From Prochlorococcus sp. HOT208_60m_813I02 (GTDB lineage Bacteria > Cyanobacteriota > Cyanobacteriia > PCC-6307 > Cyanobiaceae): 64,000 nt of DNA. The notes under the pieces were generated by a model, which saw only the letters and a program-made list of their open reading frames with translations, was not told the DNA's origin and did not search any database. The stretch lies in contig MWOR01000172.1 in NCBI GenBank assembly GCA_002025865.1, positions 1 to 64,000 of the forward strand, written 5' to 3'. The position numbers were made by a program, and so were the translations under genes. This document shows positions 32,881 through 44,519 of the stretch, one piece after another. The stretch's first letter is position 1; the number at the start of each line of letters is the position of its first letter.

Positions 32881-33681
32881 TTATTTTAAATCGATAAAAT
32901 TCATTAAATCTTTAATTGGTTGAGGAGGCCATCTTCTTATTTTTTTTAACCATTCTTCATCACTATATCTAGGATCTAATTCAGTTACCGCTATCCAATT
33001 ACTCTCTGCTTTACCAGCTTCACCATTAGACCAATTCAAAGCTGTTAAAGCTGCCCTAGCATCTGCAAAAGTTGGATAACGTCTAATTAACTTTATTAAT
33101 TCTTTTTCAGCTTCATCAATATTTCCCAACTGGAAATCTGCTAACGCCAAACTTGACCTAGCCATGGCAAATCCTGGATTATATAAAGCAGCTTTTGAGA
33201 ATAAATCTCTTGCTTTATCCCAATGGGATGTAGATCCTTCGACGTTAGCTAAATTATATAATGCTGAGAAATTTTTACTATCTAGGGAAATAACGAACAT
33301 ATAATCCTTTTTCGCTTGCGACCATAAACCCAATGCTTCCTCAGCTATACCCCTGTTAATGTAAGGATCTATTTCACTAGGATTCAAACTTATTGCCTTA
33401 TTTTGGTCATCTATTGATCCCTTAACATCTCCTACAACAAGTCTTACATTTCCTCTATTACTAAAACCTGCAGCATCATCAGGATAAGAATCGAGATATT
33501 GATTCCATTCTTGTAAAGCGAGATTAAATTTTGCGCCTGAACTAAGATCTAACGCATTTTTAAACAAATCCTCTCTCGAAGATAATGAATAGCATGGTGC
33601 AATATAAAGAATATTGAAAAAAATAAAAATTAATAAAAAACAAACCTTAACTTTTTTAAAAGTTATCATCTTTTGAATCAA
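32881..33681 (-). CDS. Tetratricopeptide-repeat protein with signal/TM segment
   Basis: N-terminal hydrophobic segment and TPR units ([47 protein letters not shown]). Confidence 0.85.
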   Translation of the reverse strand: MIQKMITFKKVKVCFLLIFIFFNILYIAPCYSLSSREDLFKNALDLSSGAKFNLALQEWNQYLDSYPDDAAGFSNRGNVRLVVGDVKGSIDDQNKAISLNPSEIDPYINRGIAEEALGLWSQAKKDYMFVISLDSKNFSALYNLANVEGSTSHWDKARDLFSKAALYNPGFAMARSSLALADFQLGNIDEAEKELIKLIRRYPTFADARAALTALNWSNGEAGKAESNWIAVTELDPRYSDEEWLKKIRRWPPQPIKDLMNFIDLK

Positions 33682-34714
33682 TGTACTTTTTTCCTAAAGC
33701 AGTAAGCAATCTTCCTCGAGGAGTTCTCGTGAGAAAACCAATTTTAATAAGATATGGCTCAACTACAAATTCTAACATTGAAGAATCATCGCCCAACCCA
33801 GATGCAATTGAATCAAGACCAGTTGGGATATTATTGTTTTGGTTAAGAAAAGATAAATAGTGTCTATCTAAAGAATCCAATCCTTTTTCGTCTATTTGGT
33901 AAGAATTTAAAGCTTTTTTTATTAAATTCACTGAGATAGTATTAGTTTTCATAACAACTTGAGCATAATCTCTAACTCGTCTTAATAATCTTAAAGCAAT
34001 TCTTGGAGTCCCTCGAGATATCTTTGCCAAATCATAAGATGCTTCATCTTCTAAATTGAGGTTTATTAAGCGGGAGAAATTAATAATAATTTGTTTTAAT
34101 TCATCACATGTATAGAATTCAATTTTCTGAGATATCCCAAATCTGTCTCTTAGAGGTGCACTTATTGAGGCTAATTTAGTTGTCGCGCCAATCAGAGTAA
34201 ACCTAGGAAGATTTATTGTTCTGCAACGGGCTCCTCTATTAGCTCCCATAGTTAAGTCAAGTCTAAAATCCTCCATTGCAGAATATAACAACTCTTCAGT
34301 TAACCTATTTAAGCGATGTATCTCATCGATAAATAAAACTTCACCTTCTTTTAATCCAAGAAGTAAACCTACAATATCTCTTGGTCTTTCAATTGCTGGT
34401 GCAGTCGCAATCCTACATTTTGTATTCAATTCGTGGGCTATCAAAAAAGCAAGAGTAGTCTTACCTAGACCAGGCTGTCCATATAAAAGAGTATGCTCCA
34501 AAGGTTCTTTTCTAATAATTGAAGCATCTATAGCTATTCTTAAAGAAGATTTAAGTTGTTCTTGGCCAATAAATTCTTTTAAATTAAGAGGCCGGGCTAA
34601 GTTCAAATTATTATTTCTCTTTTCTTCTGGAATGTTTTTTGAATCAACAAGCCTAAGTTCTTTTTTACGAAAAGAAAAGTTATTATCGCCTATATTGGAA
34701 GAAATTATTGCCAT
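33656..34714 (-). CDS. ruvB: Holliday junction branch migration helicase RuvB
   Basis: [14 protein letters not shown] Walker [21 protein letters not shown]. Confidence 0.97.
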   Translation of the reverse strand: MAIISSNIGDNNFSFRKKELRLVDSKNIPEEKRNNNLNLARPLNLKEFIGQEQLKSSLRIAIDASIIRKEPLEHTLLYGQPGLGKTTLAFLIAHELNTKCRIATAPAIERPRDIVGLLLGLKEGEVLFIDEIHRLNRLTEELLYSAMEDFRLDLTMGANRGARCRTINLPRFTLIGATTKLASISAPLRDRFGISQKIEFYTCDELKQIIINFSRLINLNLEDEASYDLAKISRGTPRIALRLLRRVRDYAQVVMKTNTISVNLIKKALNSYQIDEKGLDSLDRHYLSFLNQNNNIPTGLDSIASGLGDDSSMLEFVVEPYLIKIGFLTRTPRGRLLTALGKKYIDSKDDNF

Positions 34715-34766
34715 AATAAAAGGTTAATTGCAATTGTTCTGAGTAGAAAGATTTTTTACAACTAAA

Positions 34767-35261
34767 ATGGCAAAAAATTCAAACAAATTTAAAAAAAATA
34801 CTAATAAAGCAAATAATTTTAAACTTCTAGCTGATAATAGATATGCAAAATTTCAATATGCAATATCTGAAACAATCGAAGCTGGAATTGAGCTTTTAGG
34901 GACTGAAGTAAAGTCCATTAGAAACGGAAAAGCAAATTTAAGAGACGGATACTGTTCATTCAGAGATGGTGAGATCTTATTATTAAATGTTCACATTTCA
35001 CCACATAAAAATGTGGGGTCTTTCTTTAATCATGATCCACTAAGAAATAGAAAGTTGCTACTACATAAAAAAGAAATAATAAAAATGAAATCTAATACTG
35101 AAAAAAAAGGAATGACTATTGTCCCATTATCTCTTTATTTAAAAGGCTCATGGATAAAACTAACTATTGGAGTTGGTAAAGGGAAAAAATTACATGACAA
35201 ACGACAAGATGAAAAACAAAAAAGCATAAAAAAAGAAATCAACTCTGCACTAAAAAGATAA
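34767..35261 (+). CDS. smpB: SsrA-binding protein SmpB
   Basis: [40 protein letters not shown]. Confidence 0.96.
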   Translation: MAKNSNKFKKNTNKANNFKLLADNRYAKFQYAISETIEAGIELLGTEVKSIRNGKANLRDGYCSFRDGEILLLNVHISPHKNVGSFFNHDPLRNRKLLLHKKEIIKMKSNTEKKGMTIVPLSLYLKGSWIKLTIGVGKGKKLHDKRQDEKQKSIKKEINSALKR

Positions 35262-35287
35262 AAGATTAGGCAGAATTATTGAAAGTA

Positions 35288-35533
35288 TCAATCTAAACTT
35301 ACTGAAGTTGGAGGTGGGGAAGGATCTGGATCTGCAATTAGCATATGCTGCAATACAGTTTCTGGCCTCTCACTATCTCTCCAGCGAATTTTGTATGCAG
35401 GCATTTTTGTACCTCTACTTGTAGTTTGCTCTACTGGTTCAATAACCCATCCTCTTCTTGATCGGCCTTGAGGATTTCTTTTTACTACTGCATCCGCGTG
35501 TTTGAAACGGAAACCAACACGTTCACCACTCAT
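35288..35533 (-). CDS. Conserved hypothetical protein (cyanobacterial type)
   Basis: 81-aa ORF MSGERVGFRFKHADAVVKRNPQGRSRRGWVIEPVEQTTSRGTKMPAYKIRWRDSERPETVLQHML. Confidence 0.75.
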   Translation of the reverse strand: MSGERVGFRFKHADAVVKRNPQGRSRRGWVIEPVEQTTSRGTKMPAYKIRWRDSERPETVLQHMLIADPDPSPPPTSVSLD

Positions 35534-35589
35534 TTAAAAAATTTCGTATTGGATTAATTAAACTATTTTACTTCATTCGAGGGTAATTT

Positions 35590-37101
35590 TTAACTTTTTT
35601 TGGAAGTTATTTCTGGTTTTAACAATGGGAAAGGGATTACATCTCTAATAGATGCGCTATTAGTAATTAACATAATTAGCCTATCAATGCCTATACCTAA
35701 TCCTCCCGTAGGCGGCATGCCAATCTCTAAAGCATTTAAAAAATCTTCATCTATACAGTGAGCCTCAAGATCTCCTTCATCTCTAAGAGATTGCTGCAAT
35801 TGCATTCTTTCTCTTTGATCTACTGGATCTATCAACTCACTAAACGCATTTGCCAGTTCTCGACCAACAATGAATAATTCAAATCTCTGAACTATTTCTT
35901 TATTATCATAATGAGGCCTAGCTAAAGGAGAAATTTCAACAGGATAATCAATAACAAAAGTGGGTTCTATAAGTTTTGATTCTACTTTTTGCTCGAAGAC
36001 CTCATTTAAAAGTCTTCCCATAGTATTTACTTTATTAGAACAATCAACATTGATATTTTTAACGGCTTGTTTTGCTGCTAGAAAGTCTCCATTGAAAGAA
36101 TCAAAATCAATCCCTGTATATTTTTTGACAATAGCTTTCATGGATATTCTTGACCAAGGCTTAGAAAAATCAATTTCTTTATTGTGATAATTTATAATTA
36201 AGGACCCACATGCATCAGCAACGATATCTTTAATCAATTCTTCAGTTAAATTCATCATATCTACATAATCAGAATAAGCTTCATAAATTTCCACTGAGGT
36301 GAATTCTGGATTATGCCTTGTACTAATCCCCTCATTACGGAAGATTCTTCCTAATTCATAGACTTTCTCAAAACCTCCAACAACCATTCTTTTTAAATGT
36401 AATTCTGTAGCTATTCTTAAATACAAAGGAATATCTAATGTATTGTGATGAGTTATAAATGGTCTTGCTTCAGCACCCCCAGCTTCAGATTGCAGAATTG
36501 GAGTCTCTATCTCTAAAAAATTTCTATTATCTAGCCATTTTCTTATAAAACTTATACATTTAGCTCTGGTTTTAAATACATTTTTAGAGTGAGGATTTAC
36601 TATTAAATCTAAATAACGTTGTCTATATCTTTTTTCAATATCAGTCAATCCATGCCATTTATCTGGGAGAGGTTGTAATGATTTGGATAACATTTCCCAT
36701 TTTTCTACTTTAATTGAAAGCTCACCTTTATTAGTTTTTTTAATAGTTCCATAGACGCCTATCCAATCACCAATATCTACTATTTCCTTAAGATCTTCAA
36801 AAGAAAGTAATTTTTGTTTTTCTAAATTGAAATTAATAATCCTTTTATCTAGATAAAGCTGAATCTGACCTTCTTGATCGCTTATTGTGAAAAAGGCAAT
36901 TTTGCCCATTATCCTTTTTGCTAGAACTCTACCAGCAATAGAAACACTGAAATCTTCCTCTTGACCATTTTCTAGATAATCAAATTTTTGAATAAGAAAA
37001 CTGGTAGTATGTGATACCTTAAAGCTCTGTGCGTAAGAAGCAAATCCTTTATTCACGAGTGAATTAGCTTTTTGTAAGCGTGCTTCTTTTATTTCAGACA
37101 A
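35590..37101 (-). CDS. lysS: Lysyl-tRNA synthetase (class II)
   Basis: Class II motifs [20 protein letters not shown]-type ([10 protein letters not shown]) and [18 protein letters not shown]. Confidence 0.97.
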   Translation of the reverse strand: MSEIKEARLQKANSLVNKGFASYAQSFKVSHTTSFLIQKFDYLENGQEEDFSVSIAGRVLAKRIMGKIAFFTISDQEGQIQLYLDKRIINFNLEKQKLLSFEDLKEIVDIGDWIGVYGTIKKTNKGELSIKVEKWEMLSKSLQPLPDKWHGLTDIEKRYRQRYLDLIVNPHSKNVFKTRAKCISFIRKWLDNRNFLEIETPILQSEAGGAEARPFITHHNTLDIPLYLRIATELHLKRMVVGGFEKVYELGRIFRNEGISTRHNPEFTSVEIYEAYSDYVDMMNLTEELIKDIVADACGSLIINYHNKEIDFSKPWSRISMKAIVKKYTGIDFDSFNGDFLAAKQAVKNINVDCSNKVNTMGRLLNEVFEQKVESKLIEPTFVIDYPVEISPLARPHYDNKEIVQRFELFIVGRELANAFSELIDPVDQRERMQLQQSLRDEGDLEAHCIDEDFLNALEIGMPPTGGLGIGIDRLIMLITNSASIRDVIPFPLLKPEITSKKS

Positions 37102-37151
37102 AATTTATTTAAATATATTTGTTTTATTTAATAAAATTATCAGACTATCGC

Positions 37152-37898
37152 TCAACTTGCCAAAGATGTTGCTGTTTCGCCAACTCTCTGAGATGCGTAA
37201 CCAATCCCTCTAACAGTTAATATTAATTCTGGATTTCTTGGATCTGGTTCCAATTTACCTCTTAGTCTTGCAACATATACATCTACAACTCTTAAATCTG
37301 CCGCTCTACGAGGAGGATAGCCCCAAAGCTGTTCCAAAATTTCTGCTCGAGGAACAACCTTACCAGGTTCGTCAAATAATAACTCTAGGAGACTAAATTC
37401 AGTATAAGTTAGACTAATTCTATCTCCAGCTCTAGAAACTTGTCTGCGATTAGTATCAACAACTAAACTTCCAAATTTCATAACTCCTTTTCCTGAAGGA
37501 ACTTCTTTAGTTTCAGTAACCGATACAGTTGGCCCCATTCTTCTCAAAATTGTAGCTATTCTGGCCTCTAACTCTTTTGGGCTAAATGGTTTAGATAAGT
37601 AATCATCAGCTCCTAAATCCAAACCAGCAACTCTCTCTGAAATAGCCTCTAGAGCGGTTAAAAATATTATTGGTACTACTGACTCAGCTCTAATTCTTCT
37701 ACAAACAGCAAATCCATCCATTTTTGGAAGCATGACATCAAGAACTATCAAATCTGGGGAATCCCTGTGAAAAGACTCAAGAGCTTCTTCGCCGTTAGTG
37801 GCTGAATATACCTGATATCCTGCTAGTTGAAGCCTCGTAACTAATACCTTCAAAACTGCTGGTTCATCATCAACAACTAAAATTCTTGCTTTTGACAT
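37152..37898 (-). CDS. rpaB: OmpR-family response regulator RpaB
   Basis: ILVVDDEPAVLKVL receiver; VVDVYVARLRGKLEPDPRNPELILTVRGIGYASQR effector; cyanobacterial RpaB-like. Confidence 0.9.
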   Translation of the reverse strand: MSKARILVVDDEPAVLKVLVTRLQLAGYQVYSATNGEEALESFHRDSPDLIVLDVMLPKMDGFAVCRRIRAESVVPIIFLTALEAISERVAGLDLGADDYLSKPFSPKELEARIATILRRMGPTVSVTETKEVPSGKGVMKFGSLVVDTNRRQVSRAGDRISLTYTEFSLLELLFDEPGKVVPRAEILEQLWGYPPRRAADLRVVDVYVARLRGKLEPDPRNPELILTVRGIGYASQRVGETATSLAS

Positions 37899-38079
37899 AG
37901 TTAAAAAAAAGATTTATCGATATTTCAAAGCAAAGAACTATTGCATTGAACATTTATTCTAACAATTAAAAATATAACATTACGAACCCTCAAAGAGATA
38001 TTCCTAAGGTTTACAAACATTTTAAATTAATTGAAAATATATAAATTTTTCAAGCATTTTTTCCTCTTAGCAAAATTTA

Positions 38080-38628
38080 TTACCACAATTTTCTTCTTGA
38101 AAATTTAAACATCCTTACAAGTTGGGAGCAAATAAAGGGAGCAAACAAACCTGTCAAAAAAACTTCAGCTAAGATATTTTTTACACCTGGAATAAACATT
38201 AAAAAATTACCATCTGAAAAATTTCTAAACAAAATTTGTGCAAGATAAAGAGTACCGCATAAAAAACTTCCAAAAGAACAAATTAAACCATACCTAAAAT
38301 GTCCCACCAAAATATCATTATGTGATTTAATTCTCCCAAAGAAAAATCCACAAAAAATTAGGCCTGGAATTTGAGTAAAACTTTCATTTAAAGTTAGAGA
38401 ATCTAAGATGAGACCTAAAAACAAACCAAATACTAATCCATTAATTGATCCATTAATCATTGCCCAAGGCAATAACCAAAATAACGGCCAATAAGGCTGA
38501 ACACCTAAAAATCCAAGCCAATTAGGGTGCCACAAAAAAATAATTGGGATAAAAATAAAGCTTATAATGGATAATTTTTTGGTAAAAAATTTATTCATTA
38601 AATATTTACTTTCAAAATTTGTACCCAA
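38080..38628 (-). CDS. mreD: Rod shape-determining protein MreD
   Basis: Multi-TM protein immediately downstream of mreB-mreC on the same strand. Confidence 0.8.
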   Translation of the reverse strand: MGTNFESKYLMNKFFTKKLSIISFIFIPIIFLWHPNWLGFLGVQPYWPLFWLLPWAMINGSINGLVFGLFLGLILDSLTLNESFTQIPGLIFCGFFFGRIKSHNDILVGHFRYGLICSFGSFLCGTLYLAQILFRNFSDGNFLMFIPGVKNILAEVFLTGLFAPFICSQLVRMFKFSRRKLW

Positions 38629-39347
38629 TCAATTACATGAGGTTTTGCTAAAAGTGAAATTTTTGCCGTTTTTTTTGATTTCAACGTCTCATCTATAGAT
38701 TGGACAATACCAATAGGGATATTTGGAGGTAATAACGTACTAGCAGGAGATGATGATACAAAATCTCCGACTTTAATATCGGCATCTTTTGAATAAAGTA
38801 TTAGGCTAGGATAATCATCTCCTAAACCGACTAGTAATCCATTGATTTGAATTCTATCTACCCAAACGCCTAACTTACTTTCTGGAGAAGTTATTAAAGT
38901 TACCGACGAAGTGAATAAAGAAGTATTCTTTACTCTACCTAACAATCCACCCGGACCAATCACAATATTGCCAATTTCTACTCCATCTTTTGAACCTTTG
39001 TTTAAAATTATTTGTCTCCACCAACCTCCTGTTTTTCGCGAAATAACAGCAGCTGAAATATGTTCATTATTAGATGATTCTTGAAGAGATAAGATTTGTC
39101 GCAATCTTATATTATCTTTTGTTAGAAGATTCAACTTAATTAAATATTCTTGATCAATACTCTCAAGAACAATTTCTTTTTGAAATTGACCAGGCCAAAA
39201 AGGTTTTGAAATAAAATAATAAAAATCTTTATAAAAAGCTCCTTTTGATATTCTTACAAAAACCAAAAATAAAAAAATTGCAAAAAATAGCCAATTTTTC
39301 TTTTTATGCCACCAACGACTATTAGAAATTCGTCGGATACCTAACAT
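38598..39347 (-). CDS. mreC: Rod shape-determining protein MreC
   Basis: N-terminal TM, NKGSKDGVEIGNIVIGPGGLLGRV, downstream of mreB. Confidence 0.93.
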   Translation of the reverse strand: MLGIRRISNSRWWHKKKNWLFFAIFLFLVFVRISKGAFYKDFYYFISKPFWPGQFQKEIVLESIDQEYLIKLNLLTKDNIRLRQILSLQESSNNEHISAAVISRKTGGWWRQIILNKGSKDGVEIGNIVIGPGGLLGRVKNTSLFTSSVTLITSPESKLGVWVDRIQINGLLVGLGDDYPSLILYSKDADIKVGDFVSSSPASTLLPPNIPIGIVQSIDETLKSKKTAKISLLAKPHVIDWVQILKVNI

Positions 39348-39351
39348 AAAA

Positions 39352-40404
39352 TTAATCTCTTATAGCATTCCTTATGAATTCTGGAGTGTCAACAACTCTT
39401 TTGAGTTTTTTAAAATCATCCAAAACCTCTCCACAACCATTCACTACGCAAAGCAGTGGGTTTTCTGCTATGTGAGTAAAAATTCCTGTTTCATCGCTCA
39501 ATAAATCATTAATACCTCTCACTAAAGCTCCACCACCTGCAAGCATAATCCCTCTATCAACAATATCTGCGGCAAGTTCAGGAGGGGTTCTCTCTAAAGT
39601 TCTTTTTACAGCTTCTACTATTTTGCTGAGTGTTTCAGCCATAGCTTCTCTGATTTCTCCTGATGTCAAAGTGACTGATCTAGGTAGACCAGATAAAAGA
39701 TGTAAACCTCTAACCTCTAAAGTAGTTTTATCAAAATCATCATCTGGAAATGCAGAGCCAATTTTTATCTTGATATCTTCTGCAGTTCTCTCTCCAACAA
39801 CTAAATTGTGAACTTTTTTAAGATAAAGCGCAATTGACTCATTTATTTCATCGCCTGCTATTCGAACAGATTCACTCAAAACAGTTCCTCCTAAACTTAA
39901 TACTGCAACCTCAGTAGTGCCTCCACCTATATCAACAATCATTGTTCCAATTGGCTCAGTTACTGGTAATGATGCTCCTATTGCTGCTGCGACAGGTTCA
40001 TCTATTAAATGAACTTCTCTAGCTCCCGCTAATCCAGCTTCTCTTACTGCTCTTCGCTCAACACTAGTAACTCCACTTGGAATTCCAATCACTATCCTTG
40101 GAGCTACTATCCCCTTACCTTCATTACATTTTTGAATAAATGTTTTTATCATTTGTTCTGCAGCATCAAAATCTGCGATAACCCCATCTCTTAGTGGTCT
40201 TACAGCTCTTATATTGCCAGGAGTCCTTCCAAGCATTAACTTTGCTTCTTTACCAACAGCTAATGGAATCCCTTCTTCTAAATCCATAGCTACTACAGAA
40301 GGCTCCTGTAAAACAACGCCTTTTCCTGATACATGTATTAGAGTATTGGCCGTTCCCAAATCTATGCCAATATCTCGAGAAAATTTAAATCTGTTAAAAA
40401 TCAC
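39352..40404 (-). CDS. mreB: Rod shape-determining protein MreB
   Basis: [47 protein letters not shown]. Confidence 0.98.
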   Translation of the reverse strand: MIFNRFKFSRDIGIDLGTANTLIHVSGKGVVLQEPSVVAMDLEEGIPLAVGKEAKLMLGRTPGNIRAVRPLRDGVIADFDAAEQMIKTFIQKCNEGKGIVAPRIVIGIPSGVTSVERRAVREAGLAGAREVHLIDEPVAAAIGASLPVTEPIGTMIVDIGGGTTEVAVLSLGGTVLSESVRIAGDEINESIALYLKKVHNLVVGERTAEDIKIKIGSAFPDDDFDKTTLEVRGLHLLSGLPRSVTLTSGEIREAMAETLSKIVEAVKRTLERTPPELAADIVDRGIMLAGGGALVRGINDLLSDETGIFTHIAENPLLCVVNGCGEVLDDFKKLKRVVDTPEFIRNAIRD

Positions 40405-40536
40405 AATAAGAATTTCTTTTTATAAATAATATATCTATTTTTTGATAAGCTCTCGGAATTCTGACGTTTAGTTATGAATAGCACGCAAAACTTTGAGCAG
40501 AATCTGAAAATATGAGTATTATAAAAAAAAAAAATT

Positions 40537-40908
40537 ATGGAAATTAACACTATCAACCTTGTTGGCAGAGCAGGAAGAGAACCAGATGTCAGATATTTTG
40601 AATCAGGCAGTATCGTAGCGAATTTCACAATTGCAGTTAACAGAAGAAGCCGAGATGAAGAACCAGATTGGTTTAATTTAGAAATATGGGGCAAGCAAGC
40701 ACAAATAGCCGCAGATTATGTGAAAAAAGGATCATTAATTGGAATTACAGGAAGCTTTAAAATTGATAGTTGGAAAGATAAAAATACTGGAGAAGACAGA
40801 TATAAACCAGTTGTTAGGGTAGATAGATTAAATTTACTAGGCTCACGAAAAGAGTCTGATAATAACCAATATTCCAACAGTAATAATTCAAATGAAATTC
40901 CTTTCTAA
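40537..40908 (+). CDS. ssb: Single-stranded DNA-binding protein
   Basis: INTINLVGRAGREPDVRYFESGSIVANFTIAVNR OB fold; C-terminal NEIPF. Confidence 0.95.
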   Translation: MEINTINLVGRAGREPDVRYFESGSIVANFTIAVNRRSRDEEPDWFNLEIWGKQAQIAADYVKKGSLIGITGSFKIDSWKDKNTGEDRYKPVVRVDRLNLLGSRKESDNNQYSNSNNSNEIPF

Positions 40909-41564
40909 GCTTTATTTTTTTTCAAAAAACTAATAAATATTTTCACAAAAAAATATAAGAAAATTAAAATTAAAATTGGCTTTACAACATATTTGATTTG
41001 ATCTAAGTAAGTTTCAATGATTAAATAGTTTTCACCAAATAAATACCCTGAATAAGTAAGAAGTGTTACCCATATTAAGCTACCAAATGTAGTCCAAAGC
41101 AAAAATTTTCTTAATGGCATAAGTTCTATGCCAGCGGGAACTGAAATTAAAGTTCTTATGCCTGGTACTAATCGGCCCCAAAAAACTAAAGAAACTCCAT
41201 ATTTATCAAACCACCTTTTACTTTTATTTAAATCATTAGAAGAAATACCCAGATATTTCCCCTTTTTATCTAGAAAATTTGAAAGCCTTTTTTCATTTAC
41301 TAATCTACCTAAATAAAACCAAGGCAATGATCCTAAAATTGTCCCTAGTAATCCCCAAAAAACTAAAATATAAAAATTTAATTTTTGTTGATAAACAAAA
41401 AAACCACCTAATGGCATTATTATTTCTGAGGGGATTGGGGGGATTATATTTTCTAAAAACATAGCAAGACAAATAGTCAAGTATGCGATTGTTGAATTCT
41501 TTTCAACAGCCAGATTGATATAATCAGGAATTGAGGTAAGAATATTTACAAAAATTAAACCCAA
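40905..41564 (-). CDS. DedA family membrane protein
   Basis: ENIIPPIPSEIIMPLGGFFV, FWGRLVPGIRTLISVPAGIELMP. Confidence 0.95.
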   Translation of the reverse strand: MGLIFVNILTSIPDYINLAVEKNSTIAYLTICLAMFLENIIPPIPSEIIMPLGGFFVYQQKLNFYILVFWGLLGTILGSLPWFYLGRLVNEKRLSNFLDKKGKYLGISSNDLNKSKRWFDKYGVSLVFWGRLVPGIRTLISVPAGIELMPLRKFLLWTTFGSLIWVTLLTYSGYLFGENYLIIETYLDQIKYVVKPILILIFLYFFVKIFISFLKKNKA

Positions 41565-41566
41565 CT

Positions 41567-43000
41567 TTAGTATCTATAAAGTTCTGGCTTATAAGGTCCA
41601 TCTACTGAGACATTAATGTAATCAGCCTGTTCTTTAGTTAATTTTGTTAATTTTGCACCAATTTTATCTAAGTGTAATCTAGCCACCATTTCATCTAGAT
41701 GTTTAGGTAAAACATAAACCTCTTTGGCATATTCCTCTGACCTATTGAAAAGTTCGATTTGAGCTAATACCTGATTAGTAAAAGAATTACTCATAACAAA
41801 GCTTGGGTGGCCAGTTGCACAGCCTAAATTGACTAATCTACCTTCAGCTAAAAGGATAATTTTATTTCCACTAGGTAGAGTTATGTGATCAACTTGCGGC
41901 TTAATATTTTCCCATTCATAATTTTTTAGTGAAGCTACGTCAATTTCATTATCGAAATGGCCAATATTACAAACTATGGCCTCATCCTTCATCTTTATAA
42001 GATTCTCATGTGTTATCACCTGATAGTTACCAGTAGCCGTAACAAAGATATCTATATCTTTGACAACATCGTCAAGCGTAACGACACTAAAACCTTCCAT
42101 TGCTGCTTGAAGAGCACAAATTGGATCAACTTCAGCAACTTTTACAATTGCACCAAGTCCACGTAATGACTGGGCTGAACCCTTACCTACATCTCCAAAA
42201 CCCATTACTAAAGCAACCTTACCAGCAATCATCACGTCAGTTGCACGCTTTATGCTATCTACTAAAGATTCACGGCAACCATATAAATTATCAAATTTGC
42301 TCTTAGTTACTGAGTCATTAACGTTGATAGCTGGGAAAGGTAAAGAATTTTGCTTTTGCAATTGATAAAGTCTTGCAACTCCAGTTGTAGTTTCTTCAGT
42401 GACACCAATGATATTACTCTTAATTCTAGAATAGAAGTCACTATCATTTTCCAACTTAGACTTAATTGCATTGAATAAAGCTATTTCTTCTTCATTACCT
42501 GGATTATCTAGAACAGATAAATCTTTTTCAGCTTTACTACCGAGTATCAATAAACCAGTTGCATCTCCACCATCATCGAGAATCATATTTGGAGAGTCTG
42601 TACCCCAATCAAGGATATAGTGGGTATACTGCCAATACTCATCAAGAGTCTCACCTTTTTTTGCATATACAGAAATTCCTTTATCTGCGATAGCTGCAGC
42701 AGCATGATCTTGAGTTGAAAAAATATTGCATGATGCCCATTTCACTTCTGCACCAAGATCAACAAGTGTTTCTATTAAGACTGCTGTCTGAATAGTCATA
42801 TGAAGACTTCCAACTATTTTTGCGCCTTTCAGTGGCTTTTCAGATTGATATTTATCCCTTAATGCCATTAGTCCAGGCATTTCTGTCTCGGCAATTTTAA
42901 TTTCTTTGCGACCAAAATCTGATAAAGAAATATCAGCAATTACGTAATTGGGTGTAGAGGTTTTAACTGAATTTGCGATAACCATATCTAGTGAATACAT
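41567..43000 (-). CDS. ahcY: Adenosylhomocysteinase
   Basis: [46 protein letters not shown]-terminal [10 protein letters not shown]. Confidence 0.98.
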   Translation of the reverse strand: MYSLDMVIANSVKTSTPNYVIADISLSDFGRKEIKIAETEMPGLMALRDKYQSEKPLKGAKIVGSLHMTIQTAVLIETLVDLGAEVKWASCNIFSTQDHAAAAIADKGISVYAKKGETLDEYWQYTHYILDWGTDSPNMILDDGGDATGLLILGSKAEKDLSVLDNPGNEEEIALFNAIKSKLENDSDFYSRIKSNIIGVTEETTTGVARLYQLQKQNSLPFPAINVNDSVTKSKFDNLYGCRESLVDSIKRATDVMIAGKVALVMGFGDVGKGSAQSLRGLGAIVKVAEVDPICALQAAMEGFSVVTLDDVVKDIDIFVTATGNYQVITHENLIKMKDEAIVCNIGHFDNEIDVASLKNYEWENIKPQVDHITLPSGNKIILLAEGRLVNLGCATGHPSFVMSNSFTNQVLAQIELFNRSEEYAKEVYVLPKHLDEMVARLHLDKIGAKLTKLTKEQADYINVSVDGPYKPELYRY

Positions 43001-43036
43001 TTTCTACTAAACTATAATTGATTTTAGACTAATTTT

Positions 43037-43474
43037 GTGTTCGTTGAGAATTTAAAAGAAACTATAAATTTAGGAAAAAAACTCTCACACAAATTAAATC
43101 CTCAATCAATTGTTTTATTGCAGGGTCCAATTGGGGCTGGGAAAACTTCATTTGTTCAAGGGATTGCTAAGGGCTTGTCAATCTCTGAGGAGATTACAAG
43201 CCCTACATTTGCTTTATCGCATCACTATATCTCTGGAAGAATTCCACTAATTCATCTTGATTTATACAGGTTGAAAAATATTTCTTCAGCAAAAGAAGTT
43301 TTTTTTTCAGAAGAAGAAGAGGCAATACAAAGACAAGCTATTTTAGTTATTGAATGGCCAGAAATGATAGAACCAGTTATTGATAATTTCTGGAAAATAG
43401 AAATTAGTTACGCAAAAAATTATGGAAGACACTACGAAATAAGAGATCCCAAAAATTCATTAACCTTCTCATAA
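43037..43474 (+). CDS. tsaE: tRNA threonylcarbamoyladenosine biosynthesis ATPase TsaE
   Basis: LLQGPIGAGKTSFVQGIAKGL, TSPTFAL, HLDLYRL. Confidence 0.95.
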   Translation: MFVENLKETINLGKKLSHKLNPQSIVLLQGPIGAGKTSFVQGIAKGLSISEEITSPTFALSHHYISGRIPLIHLDLYRLKNISSAKEVFFSEEEEAIQRQAILVIEWPEMIEPVIDNFWKIEISYAKNYGRHYEIRDPKNSLTFS

Positions 43475-44430
43475 TATGGTTGTTGCTCAATGGCGCCTTC
43501 ACCAAGACAAGTTAATAATCCACAAACACCTGCAAACTTAATGCAATCTTCTATCTCTAATTCATTTGAAGGATAGCCAGAAGAAATTAATTTTGAAATA
43601 AAGCCAGCTAGAAAAGCATCGCCTGCGCCAGTTGTATCAACAATTTTTTGTGAATTAGGAGTTTCGGTAATCCCTTGTAATCCGTTGATACACCATAAAA
43701 CGGGATTTTTTCCATCAGTTATTATTACGTCTGGTCTATTAGATAATTGTTTAGATATTAGGAAGGGATTTTCATCCTCAAAAAACAAAATTGCTTCTTC
43801 CTTAGAAAGCTTTAAAACATTTGCGTGATTTAAAAAATTCTTGATTAAATTAACTCTCTCGGCTTTACTAATTTCTGAAGAAAAACTTGAATGATCCCAA
43901 AAGACCTGTCTCCAATTCAAATCAATAACTATTTTGACTTCAAATTTATTAGCCTGTTCAACAAGAAAAAAAATTGTCTCCGCTGATATTGGAGATGACA
44001 ATAAGATCGTTCCTGTAACCAAATATTTTATTTCTAGAAAAGATTTCTCCAAATTTAAAATTTCTTTTTCTATGGATTTCTTACTAAGAACTGCGTCTGC
44101 AAAGCTTGGATGAGAACTTTCCTCAAAGCCTGAAAAAAAACGATCTCCAAATTGATCTCTATCTACATTAACCAAGCGAGTAGATGATTTATTATTTATT
44201 TGCAGGAAATCTAAATTAACGCCCAATTGATCAAATTGTGTAATAAATTTTTTTCCATAATCATCATTACCCAAACTTCCTATAAAAGTTGAATCTATTT
44301 TTAATTTTCGCAATGCACAAGCAACGTTAGCCGGCGCACCACCCAAAAAATCTGTAAATCCCTGATTAGACTTATTTCTGATTCTGTCTATTAAAGCCTC
44401 TCCAATACATATGACCTTTTTCTTTTTCAT
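43432..44430 (-). CDS. PfkB-family carbohydrate kinase
   Basis: DFLGGAPANVACALRKL, C-terminal DTTGAGDAFLAGFI. Confidence 0.95.
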   Translation of the reverse strand: MKKKKVICIGEALIDRIRNKSNQGFTDFLGGAPANVACALRKLKIDSTFIGSLGNDDYGKKFITQFDQLGVNLDFLQINNKSSTRLVNVDRDQFGDRFFSGFEESSHPSFADAVLSKKSIEKEILNLEKSFLEIKYLVTGTILLSSPISAETIFFLVEQANKFEVKIVIDLNWRQVFWDHSSFSSEISKAERVNLIKNFLNHANVLKLSKEEAILFFEDENPFLISKQLSNRPDVIITDGKNPVLWCINGLQGITETPNSQKIVDTTGAGDAFLAGFISKLISSGYPSNELEIEDCIKFAGVCGLLTCLGEGAIEQQPYYEKVNEFLGSLIS

Positions 44431-44519
44431 AAAATGAACGCTTATTCTTAATTAAGAATAATTTATTAGAAACAAATAATTTTTTTTTGAATTAAAGTTT
44501 AATTAAAAGCATATTCATA

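Noticed and set aside
40401-40694. 97-aa minus-strand ORF
   Set aside because: Mostly antisense to ssb and intergenic; low-complexity C-terminus.
43001-43036. Possible SAH riboswitch upstream of ahcY
   Set aside because: Only about 36 bp lie between ahcY and divergent tsaE; too short and no SAH consensus blocks.
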